From Actinomycetes bacterium (GTDB taxonomy: Bacteria > Actinomycetota > Acidimicrobiia > Acidimicrobiales > RAAP-2), in NCBI GenBank assembly GCA_021822565.1, contig JAKAQM010000007.1, positions 1 through 51,661 of the forward strand: a stretch of 51,661 nt of DNA, given 5' to 3'. Below are positions 1-7,649 of this stretch, in pieces; positions within the stretch are counted from its first letter, which is position 1; each line of letters starts with the position of its first letter. A program made the translations under genes and the position numbers. The notes beneath the pieces were generated by a model. It searched no databases and was not told where the DNA came from. It saw nothing but the letters and a program-made list of their open reading frames with translations.

Positions 1-1
1 G

Positions 2-97
2 GAGAGCTCGCCTGCCGCGAGCGCGCCGCGGAGGTCTTACCTTGTCACCGTACGAGACGACATCCGACTGCACGACCTCGTGCGTTTACCCAGGTAG
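2..97 (+). CDS. C-terminal end of an upstream gene (partial)
   Basis: This frame is open from the window edge to a TAG at 95-97 and reads as a basic tail ending in SYLVTVRDDIRLHDLVRLPR. About three quarters of its codons end in G or C, like real genes here. The next gene could start eight bases after the stop. Genes resembling that neighbour often follow serine recombinases in actinobacteria, so this could be a recombinase tail, but no catalytic domain is visible. It may also be chance. Confidence 0.3.
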   Translation, partial: ESSPAASAPRRSYLVTVRDDIRLHDLVRLPR

Positions 98-105
98 ATG
101 GCCCT

Positions 106-531
106 GTGCTGCGCCTGCCAGCGCTCGGGACGGTGCTGCGCCAGAACCCCGGCGAGGCTCCTTCTCACCCGTCCGACCCGATCATCGCCTCTCTCCCGGT
201 CCAGCGGCGCCTTGCTCCAGTCGAGGTGGGCGCACTGGTCGACGCCTACCGCCAGGGTGTCCCCGTCGAGGAGCTGGCGGCGTCGTTCCGGATCAATCGG
301 ACGACGGTCCTCGGCCACGTCCGGCGCCACGGCGTCCCGAAGCGGGAGCGCCGGGCGCTCCAGGAAGAACACGTGGGTCGTGCCGCGCAACTCTATGCCG
401 AGGGTCGGTCGGCAGATTGGGTGGCTGCGCATCTGGGCGTGGCGGCCAGCACGGTTCGGCGCGCCTTGAAGGAGGCTGGCGTCACCATGCGGGCCCGAGG
501 GCGTCAGCCTCGTTTCCCCCTCGAAGCCTGA
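106..531 (+). CDS. Small twin helix-turn-helix protein, recombinase/transposase-associated type
   Basis: This 141-aa protein has two resolvase-like helix-turn-helix units. The first is around residues 40-75, with the core VEELAASFRINRTTVLGHVR. The second is around 90-125, with the core SADWVAAHLGVAASTVRRAL and a basic tail (RARGRQPR). Such proteins lie beside site-specific recombinases in actinobacterial mobile DNA and probably bind DNA as accessory or regulatory factors. GTG at 106 is taken as the start because it is the first in frame after the upstream stop. The ribosome-binding site is weak and the frame is open to the window edge, so the true start is uncertain. Confidence 0.6.
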   Translation: MLRLPALGTVLRQNPGEAPSHPSDPIIASLPVQRRLAPVEVGALVDAYRQGVPVEELAASFRINRTTVLGHVRRHGVPKRERRALQEEHVGRAAQLYAEGRSADWVAAHLGVAASTVRRALKEAGVTMRARGRQPRFPLEA

Positions 532-590
532 CCGTAGGCATCCCCCACACCCCACGCGAACAGGCCCATAGCCCGACCAATGCGGGGGCA

Positions 591-899
591 TCATTCCTCG
601 GAGGTGTGGCTCGCCATCTTGTAGGCGTAGACGAACCGCGTAGACTGATCGCCGCCCCCGGCTCCTCCATCAAAGCCAGCTCGGAGCAATCTTTTCTCGG
701 CCTTACGGGCCTTTGCCTCGTTGGCCGCCTTCCGTACGATCCATGTGTGGACGTCGTCCCGGCGAACGCGATGGCGGCGGAAGAGGCAGTCATCGGGGTC
801 CGCTGCGATACCGGCATACCATTCTTTGCAACGTTCGCCGTTCTTCAGCACACGTCCCGTTATAGCTGCGACGATCTTCTTCGGCTTCTCTCGCTTCAT
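591..899 (-). CDS. Small basic hypothetical protein behind an SOS-box-like site
   Basis: This 102-aa lysine- and arginine-rich protein starts MKREKPKKIVAAITGRVLKN and has a mid-protein helix rich in K, R, A and E. A textbook Shine-Dalgarno GGAGGTGA at 904-911 sits five bases before the ATG, so the start is secure. A LexA-type palindrome lies 41-56 bases upstream, so SOS induction is plausible. I do not recognise the family. The setting (an IS110 element downstream on the same strand's upstream side and a recombinase-type HTH gene nearby) suggests an accessory gene. It is less biased to GC at third positions than the pilus genes. Confidence 0.65.
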   Translation of the reverse strand: MKREKPKKIVAAITGRVLKNGERCKEWYAGIAADPDDCLFRRHRVRRDDVHTWIVRKAANEAKARKAEKRLLRAGFDGGAGGGDQSTRFVYAYKMASHTSEE

Positions 900-939
900 C
901 TGTCACCTCCGGCCGTCTTTCAGCGACACGGCAACTCTA

Positions 940-955
940 CCAAACATATGTTCGA
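940..955 (-). promoter_or_regulatory. SOS (LexA) box-like palindrome
   Basis: On the minus strand this reads TCGAACATATGTTTGG. The actinobacterial LexA consensus is TCGAAC-N4-GTTCGA, so the left half matches fully and the right half differs at two bases. The core AACATATGTT is a perfect palindrome. It is placed to repress the 591-899 gene. A short plus-strand ORF also begins inside it at 948. Confidence 0.5.
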
Positions 956-1100
956 GAACGGGCTGACGGCGGCGGTGCTGACCGATTCGCACCTGTACCT
1001 CCACCTGCTGGGGTGAAATGCCTCCATCACTGACTGCGCGAGGTGCGCGCGAGTCGGAAGCTACGGCCAGGTGGCGATAGCTGTTGGGGGATTGTGGGGG

Positions 1101-2339
1101 CTACGCCGCAGCTGCCGTGATGGTGACAGCGAAGCCGAGCGCCTCGATCCGCTTTTGAAGTCGCTTCGCCTCGACAGCGGGATCGTGGCGCTGAAGGAAG
1201 TAGTCGGCTCCAGGGTCGTCATAGAGAGAACCCGTCGTCAAGAGATACCACGTGGTGTTGAGGATCGAGTGCGCAACAGCGACGGTAGCCTTGTTCGGTC
1301 CGCGGCGTCGCGCGATCCGCACGTATTGAGCCGAAAAGTAGGTCCCTTTCGTGCGTGCTGCCGCCTTGGCAGCTTCGATGAGGGCCCGCTGGAGCCAGGT
1401 GGAGCCATGCCTGGTTCCGTGCGGCCGACGTTTGCCAGCGGACTCATGACTGGCCGGGGCAACACCGGCCCAGGCGCAGAGGTGGGCCGCCGTGGGGAAG
1501 CGGGTCATGTCCGCACCCATCTCCGCCACCATGACCTCAGCCGTCGTCCTGCCTACTCCGGTGATCGAGCAGATGGTGGTGATGGTGGCCTCAAAAGGGA
1601 CGAGCAGAGTGGCGATCTCTTCAGTGAGGGTAGCGATGGAACGATCCAAGAAGTCGATGTGATCCATCACCTGACGGCAGACCACCGCGTGGTGCGGGCC
1701 GAAGTGGCCTGACAGAGCCTCTTCAAGCTGGGGGATCTTGGCTCGCATACGGCTCTTCGCCATCTCCGCGAGGATCTTGGAGTCCCGCTCTCCGCCGATC
1801 ATCGCCTCGAGGATCTCCTTTGCCGACTTGCTCCAGACGCCAGAGGCGACTGACGACAACTTGATGCCGGCGTCTTGGAGCACCTTCTCAAGACGCTGGA
1901 TCTCCTTGGTCCGGGCGTCGACCTGCGTCTTTCGATAGCGGGTCATCTCGCGGATCGCTCGGATCTCGGGTGGGGGGATGAAGCTGGGTCGCACCATGCC
2001 GTGTGCGGCCACATCGGCCAACCACTCGGCGTCGGTGAGGTCGGTCTTTCTGCCAGGCACGTTCTTGACGTGCTGCGCGTTGCACAGCCAGAGCTCGTCG
2101 AAGAGCCCTTCCAACGAGTAGTACACCGGCTTCCAGTAGACCCCGGTCGCTTCCATCACGACAGTGGTCACTCCGGCGTCGGTCAACCACCGCGCGAGGG
2201 CAGAGAGCTCTTTCGACGTGGTGCGGAACGACTGCTTGCTCGTGTGGATCCCACCTCGTGAACCGGGCACCCGGCAACACGCGACGACGGTGTCACGATG
2301 GACGTCAAGCCCCGCCACTTTGTCCCTGATCTCCTTCAT
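1101..2339 (-). CDS. IS110-family transposase (DEDD, bridge-RNA type)
   Basis: This 412-aa protein is full length for IS110 transposases. The N-terminal RuvC-like domain shows GLDVHRD (first Asp), VVMEATGVYW (Glu) and KTDLTDAEWLA (Asp pair). The C-terminal Transposase_20 domain shows ITGVGRTTAEVMVAEMG, then WAGVAPASHESAGKRRPHG, which contains the expected catalytic serine region. I chose the ATG at 2339 because AGGAGGT lies eight bases upstream. An earlier in-frame ATG at 2354 would overlap that ribosome-binding site. The enzyme should catalyse RNA-guided insertion and excision. No frameshift or internal stop is visible, so the element may be active. Confidence 0.93.
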   Translation of the reverse strand: MKEIRDKVAGLDVHRDTVVACCRVPGSRGGIHTSKQSFRTTSKELSALARWLTDAGVTTVVMEATGVYWKPVYYSLEGLFDELWLCNAQHVKNVPGRKTDLTDAEWLADVAAHGMVRPSFIPPPEIRAIREMTRYRKTQVDARTKEIQRLEKVLQDAGIKLSSVASGVWSKSAKEILEAMIGGERDSKILAEMAKSRMRAKIPQLEEALSGHFGPHHAVVCRQVMDHIDFLDRSIATLTEEIATLLVPFEATITTICSITGVGRTTAEVMVAEMGADMTRFPTAAHLCAWAGVAPASHESAGKRRPHGTRHGSTWLQRALIEAAKAAARTKGTYFSAQYVRIARRRGPNKATVAVAHSILNTTWYLLTTGSLYDDPGADYFLQRHDPAVEAKRLQKRIEALGFAVTITAAAA

Positions 2340-2354
2340 TGCGCACCTCCTCAT

Positions 2355-2560
2355 GGTTCGGAGGCCACCGGCGAGGGACCAGGTGAAGCGGATACTGGGG
2401 TTCGTGCTCGTAGCGACAGTCGTGGGTCCCCCGAGGTCCCCGCGCCAGACTGATTTCGCGCTCGTAGCTGCAATCGGGGTTCGGCGACCACTACCGGTGG
2501 CCGCTCACCAGCATTTCATCCGTCGTGGGTGGGCGGCACGGCCATGGGGGCTGATATCAG
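2355..2560 (-). ncRNA. Candidate IS110 bridge RNA / non-coding left end
   Basis: About 290 bases between the 331-aa gene and the transposase hold no credible gene. Classical IS110 elements transcribe a structured bridge (seek) RNA from the region just upstream of the transposase. This stretch contains a 22-bp imperfect direct repeat and GC-rich segments able to pair, including complementary GGGGACC and GGTCCCC runs. The boundaries are only a guess: I could not fold it, and IS1111-type members carry the RNA on the other side. Confidence 0.3.
2401..2476. repeat. 22-bp imperfect direct repeat in the IS110 leader
   Basis: TTCGTGCTCGTAGCGACAGT (2401-2420, continuing CG) and TTCGCGCTCGTAGCTGCAAT (2455-2474, continuing CG) match at 18 of 22 positions and are 54 bases apart. 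Two similar units in tandem would be compatible with the two loops of a bridge RNA, but this is only suggestive. Confidence 0.5.
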
Positions 2561-2629
2561 AACCTGCTCGTTGTGGCCGTAGCGCCCTGACGCCTCTCCT
2601 GGCCATCACCCGACCTGAGCCGGGCAGGG

Positions 2630-3625
2630 TCAGGGAGGAATCGATCCCACGTACTCGGAGAGCACTCCGACCACTAGCAAGGCCAAGCGAGCGTCGCGAT
2701 AGTCGATCCACGTGGCTTGCCCCGCGCCTTCCGGGTGGTGGGGTGCGTTCACAAAGTCCGTCGCTGCCTTCCACAGCGCGTCGAGAAACTGGCGCCTGCC
2801 GTCGTCTGCGGTCCACCCGAGCCGCTCGGCCATCACATCGGCAACGCGATGTGCATCTGTCGCATCGAGGAGCCCCTTCCACATGGCGAGAAGCCCCCGG
2901 CACGCGGAGACGGAGTCTTCGTAGCGGCGGGCGTCCAGTGCGGCCTCGGCCTTGTCGAACTCGGCGGCCGCGTTCGGCCGGTCCGGAAGCGGGGGCGGAA
3001 GGGTGACCTCCACGAGCCGGAGACGGTCGTAGCCGAGACCGGGGAGCACGCTTCGTACCCAGGTCGAGGTTTCGACATCGACACGTAGCACCGGGGGCTG
3101 GTTCGCGGCCCAGAACCACGCGATCTCCGCGTACTCCCCATACTTCGTGTCCCAGATCCTCGGTTCTGACGTTGACCCGGGCTGTTGCCTGTTGAAGTTC
3201 TGCAGTCCGATGACCGTCGGCTCGAGCCGGAGGTAGAGGTTGAAGACGTCGCTGTGGCTCGCATGTCGGCGGCTCTCGAGCTCCTCCACCTGGGACGGCG
3301 TAAGGAAGAAGCGCAGCTCGACGGTGCTGGTCCCCTGACCGTGTGGGCGCGAGGTGACACGAAAGGCGGGGTTCGTGCCGATCAGGTCCTCGCACACAGG
3401 CGGGCAGATGGCGGTGGCCGGTTGCACGTTCTGGTCCGTGCCGAGCAGGCCTCGGACGCGCCCGATCGCGAGCATCGCCTCATCCGGCTGGTTATTGAGC
3501 TGGACCTCCAAGGGAAAGACGAGCTGGGGGTTGATCGGGCCACCTTCGGCCCGGACTACTGCGCCGTCGACGGAGATCTGCCCGATGGACTGGCCGAAGA
3601 GGTCGATGTAGGTGCTATTCGCCAT
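2630..3625 (-). CDS. Unrecognised 331-aa protein, last gene of the defence operon
   Basis: The start is the ATG at 3625 (MANSTYIDLFGQSIGQISVDG), preceded by GAGGAG with good spacing. It overlaps the end of the methyltransferase gene by 11 bases, so the two should be translationally coupled. Residues 1-200 look like a beta-rich domain (repeated phrases such as PLEVQLNN, VELRFFLTP, VLRVDVETSTWV). Residues 215-331 are helical and end ATDFVNAPHHPEGAG...DYRDARLALLVVGVLSEYV. That H-rich loop followed by a DARLAL helix resembles the C-terminal helices of abortive-infection or HEPN-like proteins, although no clear R-x4-6-H motif is present. It is probably a specificity or effector subunit, but its function is unknown. 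Confidence 0.75.
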   Translation of the reverse strand: MANSTYIDLFGQSIGQISVDGAVVRAEGGPINPQLVFPLEVQLNNQPDEAMLAIGRVRGLLGTDQNVQPATAICPPVCEDLIGTNPAFRVTSRPHGQGTSTVELRFFLTPSQVEELESRRHASHSDVFNLYLRLEPTVIGLQNFNRQQPGSTSEPRIWDTKYGEYAEIAWFWAANQPPVLRVDVETSTWVRSVLPGLGYDRLRLVEVTLPPPLPDRPNAAAEFDKAEAALDARRYEDSVSACRGLLAMWKGLLDATDAHRVADVMAERLGWTADDGRRQFLDALWKAATDFVNAPHHPEGAGQATWIDYRDARLALLVVGVLSEYVGSIPP

Positions 3626-6600
3626 CGTGCTTATCTCCTCGTGGCGGGTGGGCGGCACGCGGGTCAACCGGGGGCGGATCAAGCGGGCACTCGTAGGGCT
3701 CCTGCGTTGCAGTCGCCTTCCCTATCGCGTCGTAGCGTTCGAGCACGAGGCGCTTCGTGCGGAACTCGCCGAAGGCTGCGACGTCGTGGCGGGCCACGAT
3801 CGGGAAGGTGTCAAGCACGTACTCGACGTCCTCCCGCTCGATGCCGTAGAGGTGGAAGAAGCAAGCGTCGAGCTCTGCGCGCAGCACGCTACGGCGTTCC
3901 TCGTCGAAGCGGAACGGTGGTCCGTCGAAGCCGAGATCGCCGGCGAAACCGGCGAGATCCCACGCGGTGTAGGTGAGCTCGAGGATGCGCGGGATGAGCC
4001 AGTCGGTGATGCTGCGATCCTGGTCCCACGGCGCGCGTCCGTCGTAGGCCGAGGGCGGCAACACGGGGAACTGCTTGACGATGAAGAAGTTGAGCGTTAT
4101 GCCGCCGATCTTCTGGCGTGCAATGAAGTCGAGCGCAGACGAGGCCAGTGACGCGCCGAGCAACGTCAGGTGACGTGGGTCGACAGCCGCGAGGAGCAGT
4201 GGGAACTTGTTGCCGACGGCTGAGCGAGGGATGACCGCAGGTACCACCGTCCGCTCGTTGGTCGGGCTCGTGACGTCGCAGAAGCCGAGCAGCCACGAAT
4301 GGGGCCAGTCCTCGAGGCGTGCATCGACCTCCGCGCGCTTTACCCACGACAACGGGTAGGCCGGCCGAGACGGATCGCGATGCTCCTCAGCGGTGAGGTA
4401 GCGGGGCTGGCGCTGCCGGGCGGCGGCGGTAGGGCTGATCACCACGTCGGCCGCTCGATGATCGTAGAAGCTCACCATCTTCGCCTCATACAGCGGCAGG
4501 TAGGTCTCGTCTCCACGACGAAAGACGTTCCCATCCAGCGTGAACCCTTGGGCTTCGAGCTGCTCACGGCTGTGGAAGAGGCCCGAGTCGCTGGTCATGT
4601 GGAACATCGTCGCCAGCCGAACACTCCAGGGGTTCCCCTTCTCGTCGCCCTCGCGGATGAGCACCGGCACCCGCCGGTAGATGCCGAGGGTGATCTCGGC
4701 GTCGCGCCGGGAGCGAAAGACCGGGCAGGTTCCGGTGTTGGGGTTCAAGAGCGCGATCTCCCCTGGCTCGAGGGCGAAACGTCGATCTGGGGCGTCGAGG
4801 TCGCTCGCCTCGTGGCAGAAGAAGGCGAGATCGGCCCGGGCGGCCGGTCGGGCGTTCCCGGAAAGGGTGAGCAGGCAGAACTTCTGGCTGCTATGAACGT
4901 CGGGGAAGAGGCCTCGCCGGTTCTCGAAGTCGTAGAGGCTCACGAGCTCGCCCTGGGCGACTGCCTGGAAGAATGCTTTCGTGGTGTCGTCGGTGGCGAT
5001 GCCGGTCGGCAGGATCACCCCGAGACGCCCGGCCGGTGCGAGAAGGCTTCGCATCGCCTCGGCGAACGCCGCGTAGGTGTTCACGTCGCCGCGTCCGCAG
5101 AGGGGGTAGCGGCCCGAGTCGTGGAGGAAGTGGGCCACCGCCTCGGCATGTGCGAGCGCGTCCCGGTACTCCGTCCACAGCGAGGGATCAGTCGCCTCCA
5201 GCTCCGCGATCAGGCGGCGGCGTCGGGCGCCGGCTGCCTCGGCGATGTCGGGGCGCCGGGAGGAGAAGAACTCCTTCTCGGCGAGCTTCACCTTTTCCCA
5301 GGGCGGGTTGCCGAGGACGACGTCGAATCCTCTTCGCTGCTCCGGTCCCAGGGCCGAGTCAGCCGCCGTTGCCCCAAAGACCTCGGGGAAGGCGAGGTGC
5401 CAGTGGAGCAGGTGCCAGGTACCTGCCAGCTCTTCTATGCGCCTTACGACCGTCGGGTCGAGCGAGTCGGGATCCTCGGCGAGCTGGTCGAGGAGCGCCT
5501 GGGTGAACACTGCCTCGCCTGCGACCTTGGAGCCGAGGAAGGCGAGGCACCAGGCGTCGGCCGAAAGGCGTGCTCGCCGTGCTTGGGGGCTCTCGGCGAG
5601 CTCGGCCCAGCGTCGCCGTTTCGCCGTGACCGCTTCGATGGTCGCGTCATCGGCCTCCGCCAGTCGCGCCGCACGCACGGCAAGCGTCTCGATGTCCGAG
5701 CTGAGAGCGGTCGGCATCGAAGGCGTAGGTCCGTGCGCTGATGGCAGCCCGACGAAGCCGGGGAGCTGGCGCTTGCCGCCTCGGTATTGGTCCCTGTTGG
5801 CCTGCTTGTGGCGGCGGGCGAGGTCGGGGTCGTCTCCGGTTCGAGGCTTGAACGCTTCGTCGGGAATGCCGGCGGCGATCAGGGCGGGGGTCGCGCCGAG
5901 CAGCGCGTCGCCCTGGATGACCTGGTGGTCGAGGAACGAGAGCGGGAGGCCCGGCTCCAGGGCCTCGAGCCAGAGGGCGACCTTGGTCAGCTCGACGGCC
6001 ATGTCGTTGCGGTCGACGCCGTAGAGGCACCGTCCGATCACCTCGCGGCTGGCATGGCTCAAGGCGAGCTGATCGGGCTCTTCCCCGCCGCCCCGCCACC
6101 TCGCAAGCCGCAGCGCAATACGCCGGGCTGCTGCGACGAGGAAGTGCCCGCTGCCGCACGCTGGGTCGCAGATTCGAAGAGCGAGCAGGGCGCCTTCGGG
6201 GTCGGCTGCTCGCTCCGCCTCGTCGAGCAGCGGGTCGAGCGCGCTGTCGAGGAGCTGGGCGACAAGGCTCGGATGCGTGTAGTAGCTGCCGGTGCTCTTG
6301 CGTTCGGTGCCTGCAGCGACGACGAGCATGAAGCTCGGCCCGTCGGGGTCGAGCACGGGATGGAGATCGAGCAGTGACTCGTAGATCGCGCCCAGCTCTT
6401 CGGAGCCGAGGTGGCGGTAGTCGACCTTGAGCCGGGCGTGGTCTTCGGTGATGTAGGCGAGCCGGCGGGTGGCATCGAGGAGCGCAGCGTTGGTGAGCTC
6501 CCCGGCGTCGAGGTCGGGACAGGCCTCTGGGGACCAGAGGAACCCGTCGAGGGCGGGCAGTCCGAGCGCCGCCTCGCCCTTCTCGGAGGACAGGGCCCGG

Positions 6601-7649
6601 ACGACCACCTGGAACGCCCGCCAGAGGTCGCCGTGCGGGGTCCGCTGCGGGGTGCCGGCGAGGCGGCGCAGGCGGTCGGACGAGTAGTAGCGGCGGTAGC
6701 GGTCGCACGCGACCGGGTCGGCCGTAGGTGGGTGCAGCAAGGCGCGGTCTTCGGCGACGAAGCAGAAGATGAGCCGGTAGGCGAGGCGGAGAAGCTGCCG
6801 ATAGTACTCCTGACCAGAGAGCGCTCCCGACGCGAGCCGGGACCGCAGCGAGGCGTTGGCAGGGTCCGCGAGGAAGCCGGCGCCGAGGATGCTGATGGCC
6901 TGGGTGACCTGACCCCGCAGGCGCTCGAGGGAGCGGATGCCGCTCGCCGTCGCCTCGTCGGCCCAGGCATCGAGCCAGCACCCTCCTTGCGGGCGGGCCT
7001 CGAGGCGGCTTTGGTGGCAGGTGAGCCAGGCGAGGAGAAAGTCGGCAAAGGACTGGGTAGTGAAGATCGACTCGAGGTCGAACTCGACGAAACTGGCCCG
7101 CGAGCCAGCCGAGCCGGAGCGAAGGAGGCGCAGCTTCCGGCCGTTGCTCACGATGCCCCACGTTCGGACCCCGGTGAGGTCCAGTGCCTCTTGGAGCAGG
7201 CGGCTCGGGCTCACTCGTCTCGTCTGGCCCGGGACCGGTGCGGTCTTGTCCAGGTCGGTGTCCCAGCTGACGAGATGCACGGGGACGGCGCCCCAGGCGT
7301 GGCTGATGGGATAGCTGCGTTCGCCGAAGACGAGCGCCGGTGCCGGCTGAAGCCAGCCGTAGCCGAAGGCGGCGAGGGCAGGAAGCGACCAGAGCCGTTC
7401 CGCGTTGGCCCCGAGCGAATCCGATGGCGTCTCCGAGAGGTCACAGACGCGCTGCCAGCGGGCGAGCAGGTTGTTGAAGGCGGCGCTGGTCGCCTCCTCC
7501 AGGCGCTCGCCGGGAGCGAGGTGGTACGCGCCAGGCGAGAGGCCGGGGAGGCTCGAGTCGAGGTGGCCGACGCGTGCGAGGAACGGCGCCGGCAGGAGGC
7601 CTCCTGCGCTGCTCAGGGCCGGGAACGGCGAGGTGGAGGTCGCCGGCAT
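3615..7649 (-). CDS. Adenine-specific DNA methyltransferase, DISARM DrmMI/PglX-like
   Basis: This 1344-aa protein belongs to the large Eco57I/PglX-type N6-adenine methyltransferases. The SAM-binding motif DPACGSGHFLVAA is at about 495-507, preceded by STGSYYTHPSLV. Catalytic motif IV, NPPW, is in the phrase DVVLGNPPWEKVKLAEKEFF near residue 780. The C-terminus has the phrase FFHLYGIEREDVEYVLDTFP and then GEFRTKRLVLERYD, which I associate with DISARM-type methyltransferases. Its ATG directly follows the TAG of the SNF2 helicase gene (TAGATG). In DISARM such enzymes mark host DNA as self, and I infer that role here. The N-terminal 400 residues probably carry recognition or scaffold functions. 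Confidence 0.9.
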   Translation of the reverse strand: MPATSTSPFPALSSAGGLLPAPFLARVGHLDSSLPGLSPGAYHLAPGERLEEATSAAFNNLLARWQRVCDLSETPSDSLGANAERLWSLPALAAFGYGWLQPAPALVFGERSYPISHAWGAVPVHLVSWDTDLDKTAPVPGQTRRVSPSRLLQEALDLTGVRTWGIVSNGRKLRLLRSGSAGSRASFVEFDLESIFTTQSFADFLLAWLTCHQSRLEARPQGGCWLDAWADEATASGIRSLERLRGQVTQAISILGAGFLADPANASLRSRLASGALSGQEYYRQLLRLAYRLIFCFVAEDRALLHPPTADPVACDRYRRYYSSDRLRRLAGTPQRTPHGDLWRAFQVVVRALSSEKGEAALGLPALDGFLWSPEACPDLDAGELTNAALLDATRRLAYITEDHARLKVDYRHLGSEELGAIYESLLDLHPVLDPDGPSFMLVVAAGTERKSTGSYYTHPSLVAQLLDSALDPLLDEAERAADPEGALLALRICDPACGSGHFLVAAARRIALRLARWRGGGEEPDQLALSHASREVIGRCLYGVDRNDMAVELTKVALWLEALEPGLPLSFLDHQVIQGDALLGATPALIAAGIPDEAFKPRTGDDPDLARRHKQANRDQYRGGKRQLPGFVGLPSAHGPTPSMPTALSSDIETLAVRAARLAEADDATIEAVTAKRRRWAELAESPQARRARLSADAWCLAFLGSKVAGEAVFTQALLDQLAEDPDSLDPTVVRRIEELAGTWHLLHWHLAFPEVFGATAADSALGPEQRRGFDVVLGNPPWEKVKLAEKEFFSSRRPDIAEAAGARRRRLIAELEATDPSLWTEYRDALAHAEAVAHFLHDSGRYPLCGRGDVNTYAAFAEAMRSLLAPAGRLGVILPTGIATDDTTKAFFQAVAQGELVSLYDFENRRGLFPDVHSSQKFCLLTLSGNARPAARADLAFFCHEASDLDAPDRRFALEPGEIALLNPNTGTCPVFRSRRDAEITLGIYRRVPVLIREGDEKGNPWSVRLATMFHMTSDSGLFHSREQLEAQGFTLDGNVFRRGDETYLPLYEAKMVSFYDHRAADVVISPTAAARQRQPRYLTAEEHRDPSRPAYPLSWVKRAEVDARLEDWPHSWLLGFCDVTSPTNERTVVPAVIPRSAVGNKFPLLLAAVDPRHLTLLGASLASSALDFIARQKIGGITLNFFIVKQFPVLPPSAYDGRAPWDQDRSITDWLIPRILELTYTAWDLAGFAGDLGFDGPPFRFDEERRSVLRAELDACFFHLYGIEREDVEYVLDTFPIVARHDVAAFGEFRTKRLVLERYDAIGKATATQEPYECPLDPPPVDPRAAHPPRGDKHDGE

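Larger units (their letters stand above)
1101..2480 (-). mobile_element. IS110-family insertion sequence (ends not resolved)
   Basis: The element comprises an intact DEDD-type IS110 transposase and its upstream non-coding leader. IS110 elements lack conventional terminal inverted repeats, so I cannot fix the ends from sequence alone. About 160 bases on the left (to the 102-aa gene's upstream region) and up to position 2629 on the right could belong to it. It lies just downstream of the last gene of the defence operon, on the same strand. Confidence 0.6.

Noticed and set aside
42-1016. A 324-codon plus-strand frame spanning the first kilobase
   Set aside because: Pro/Arg/Gly-rich without a domain or ribosome-binding site; it is antisense to the 102-aa gene and out of frame with the HTH gene.
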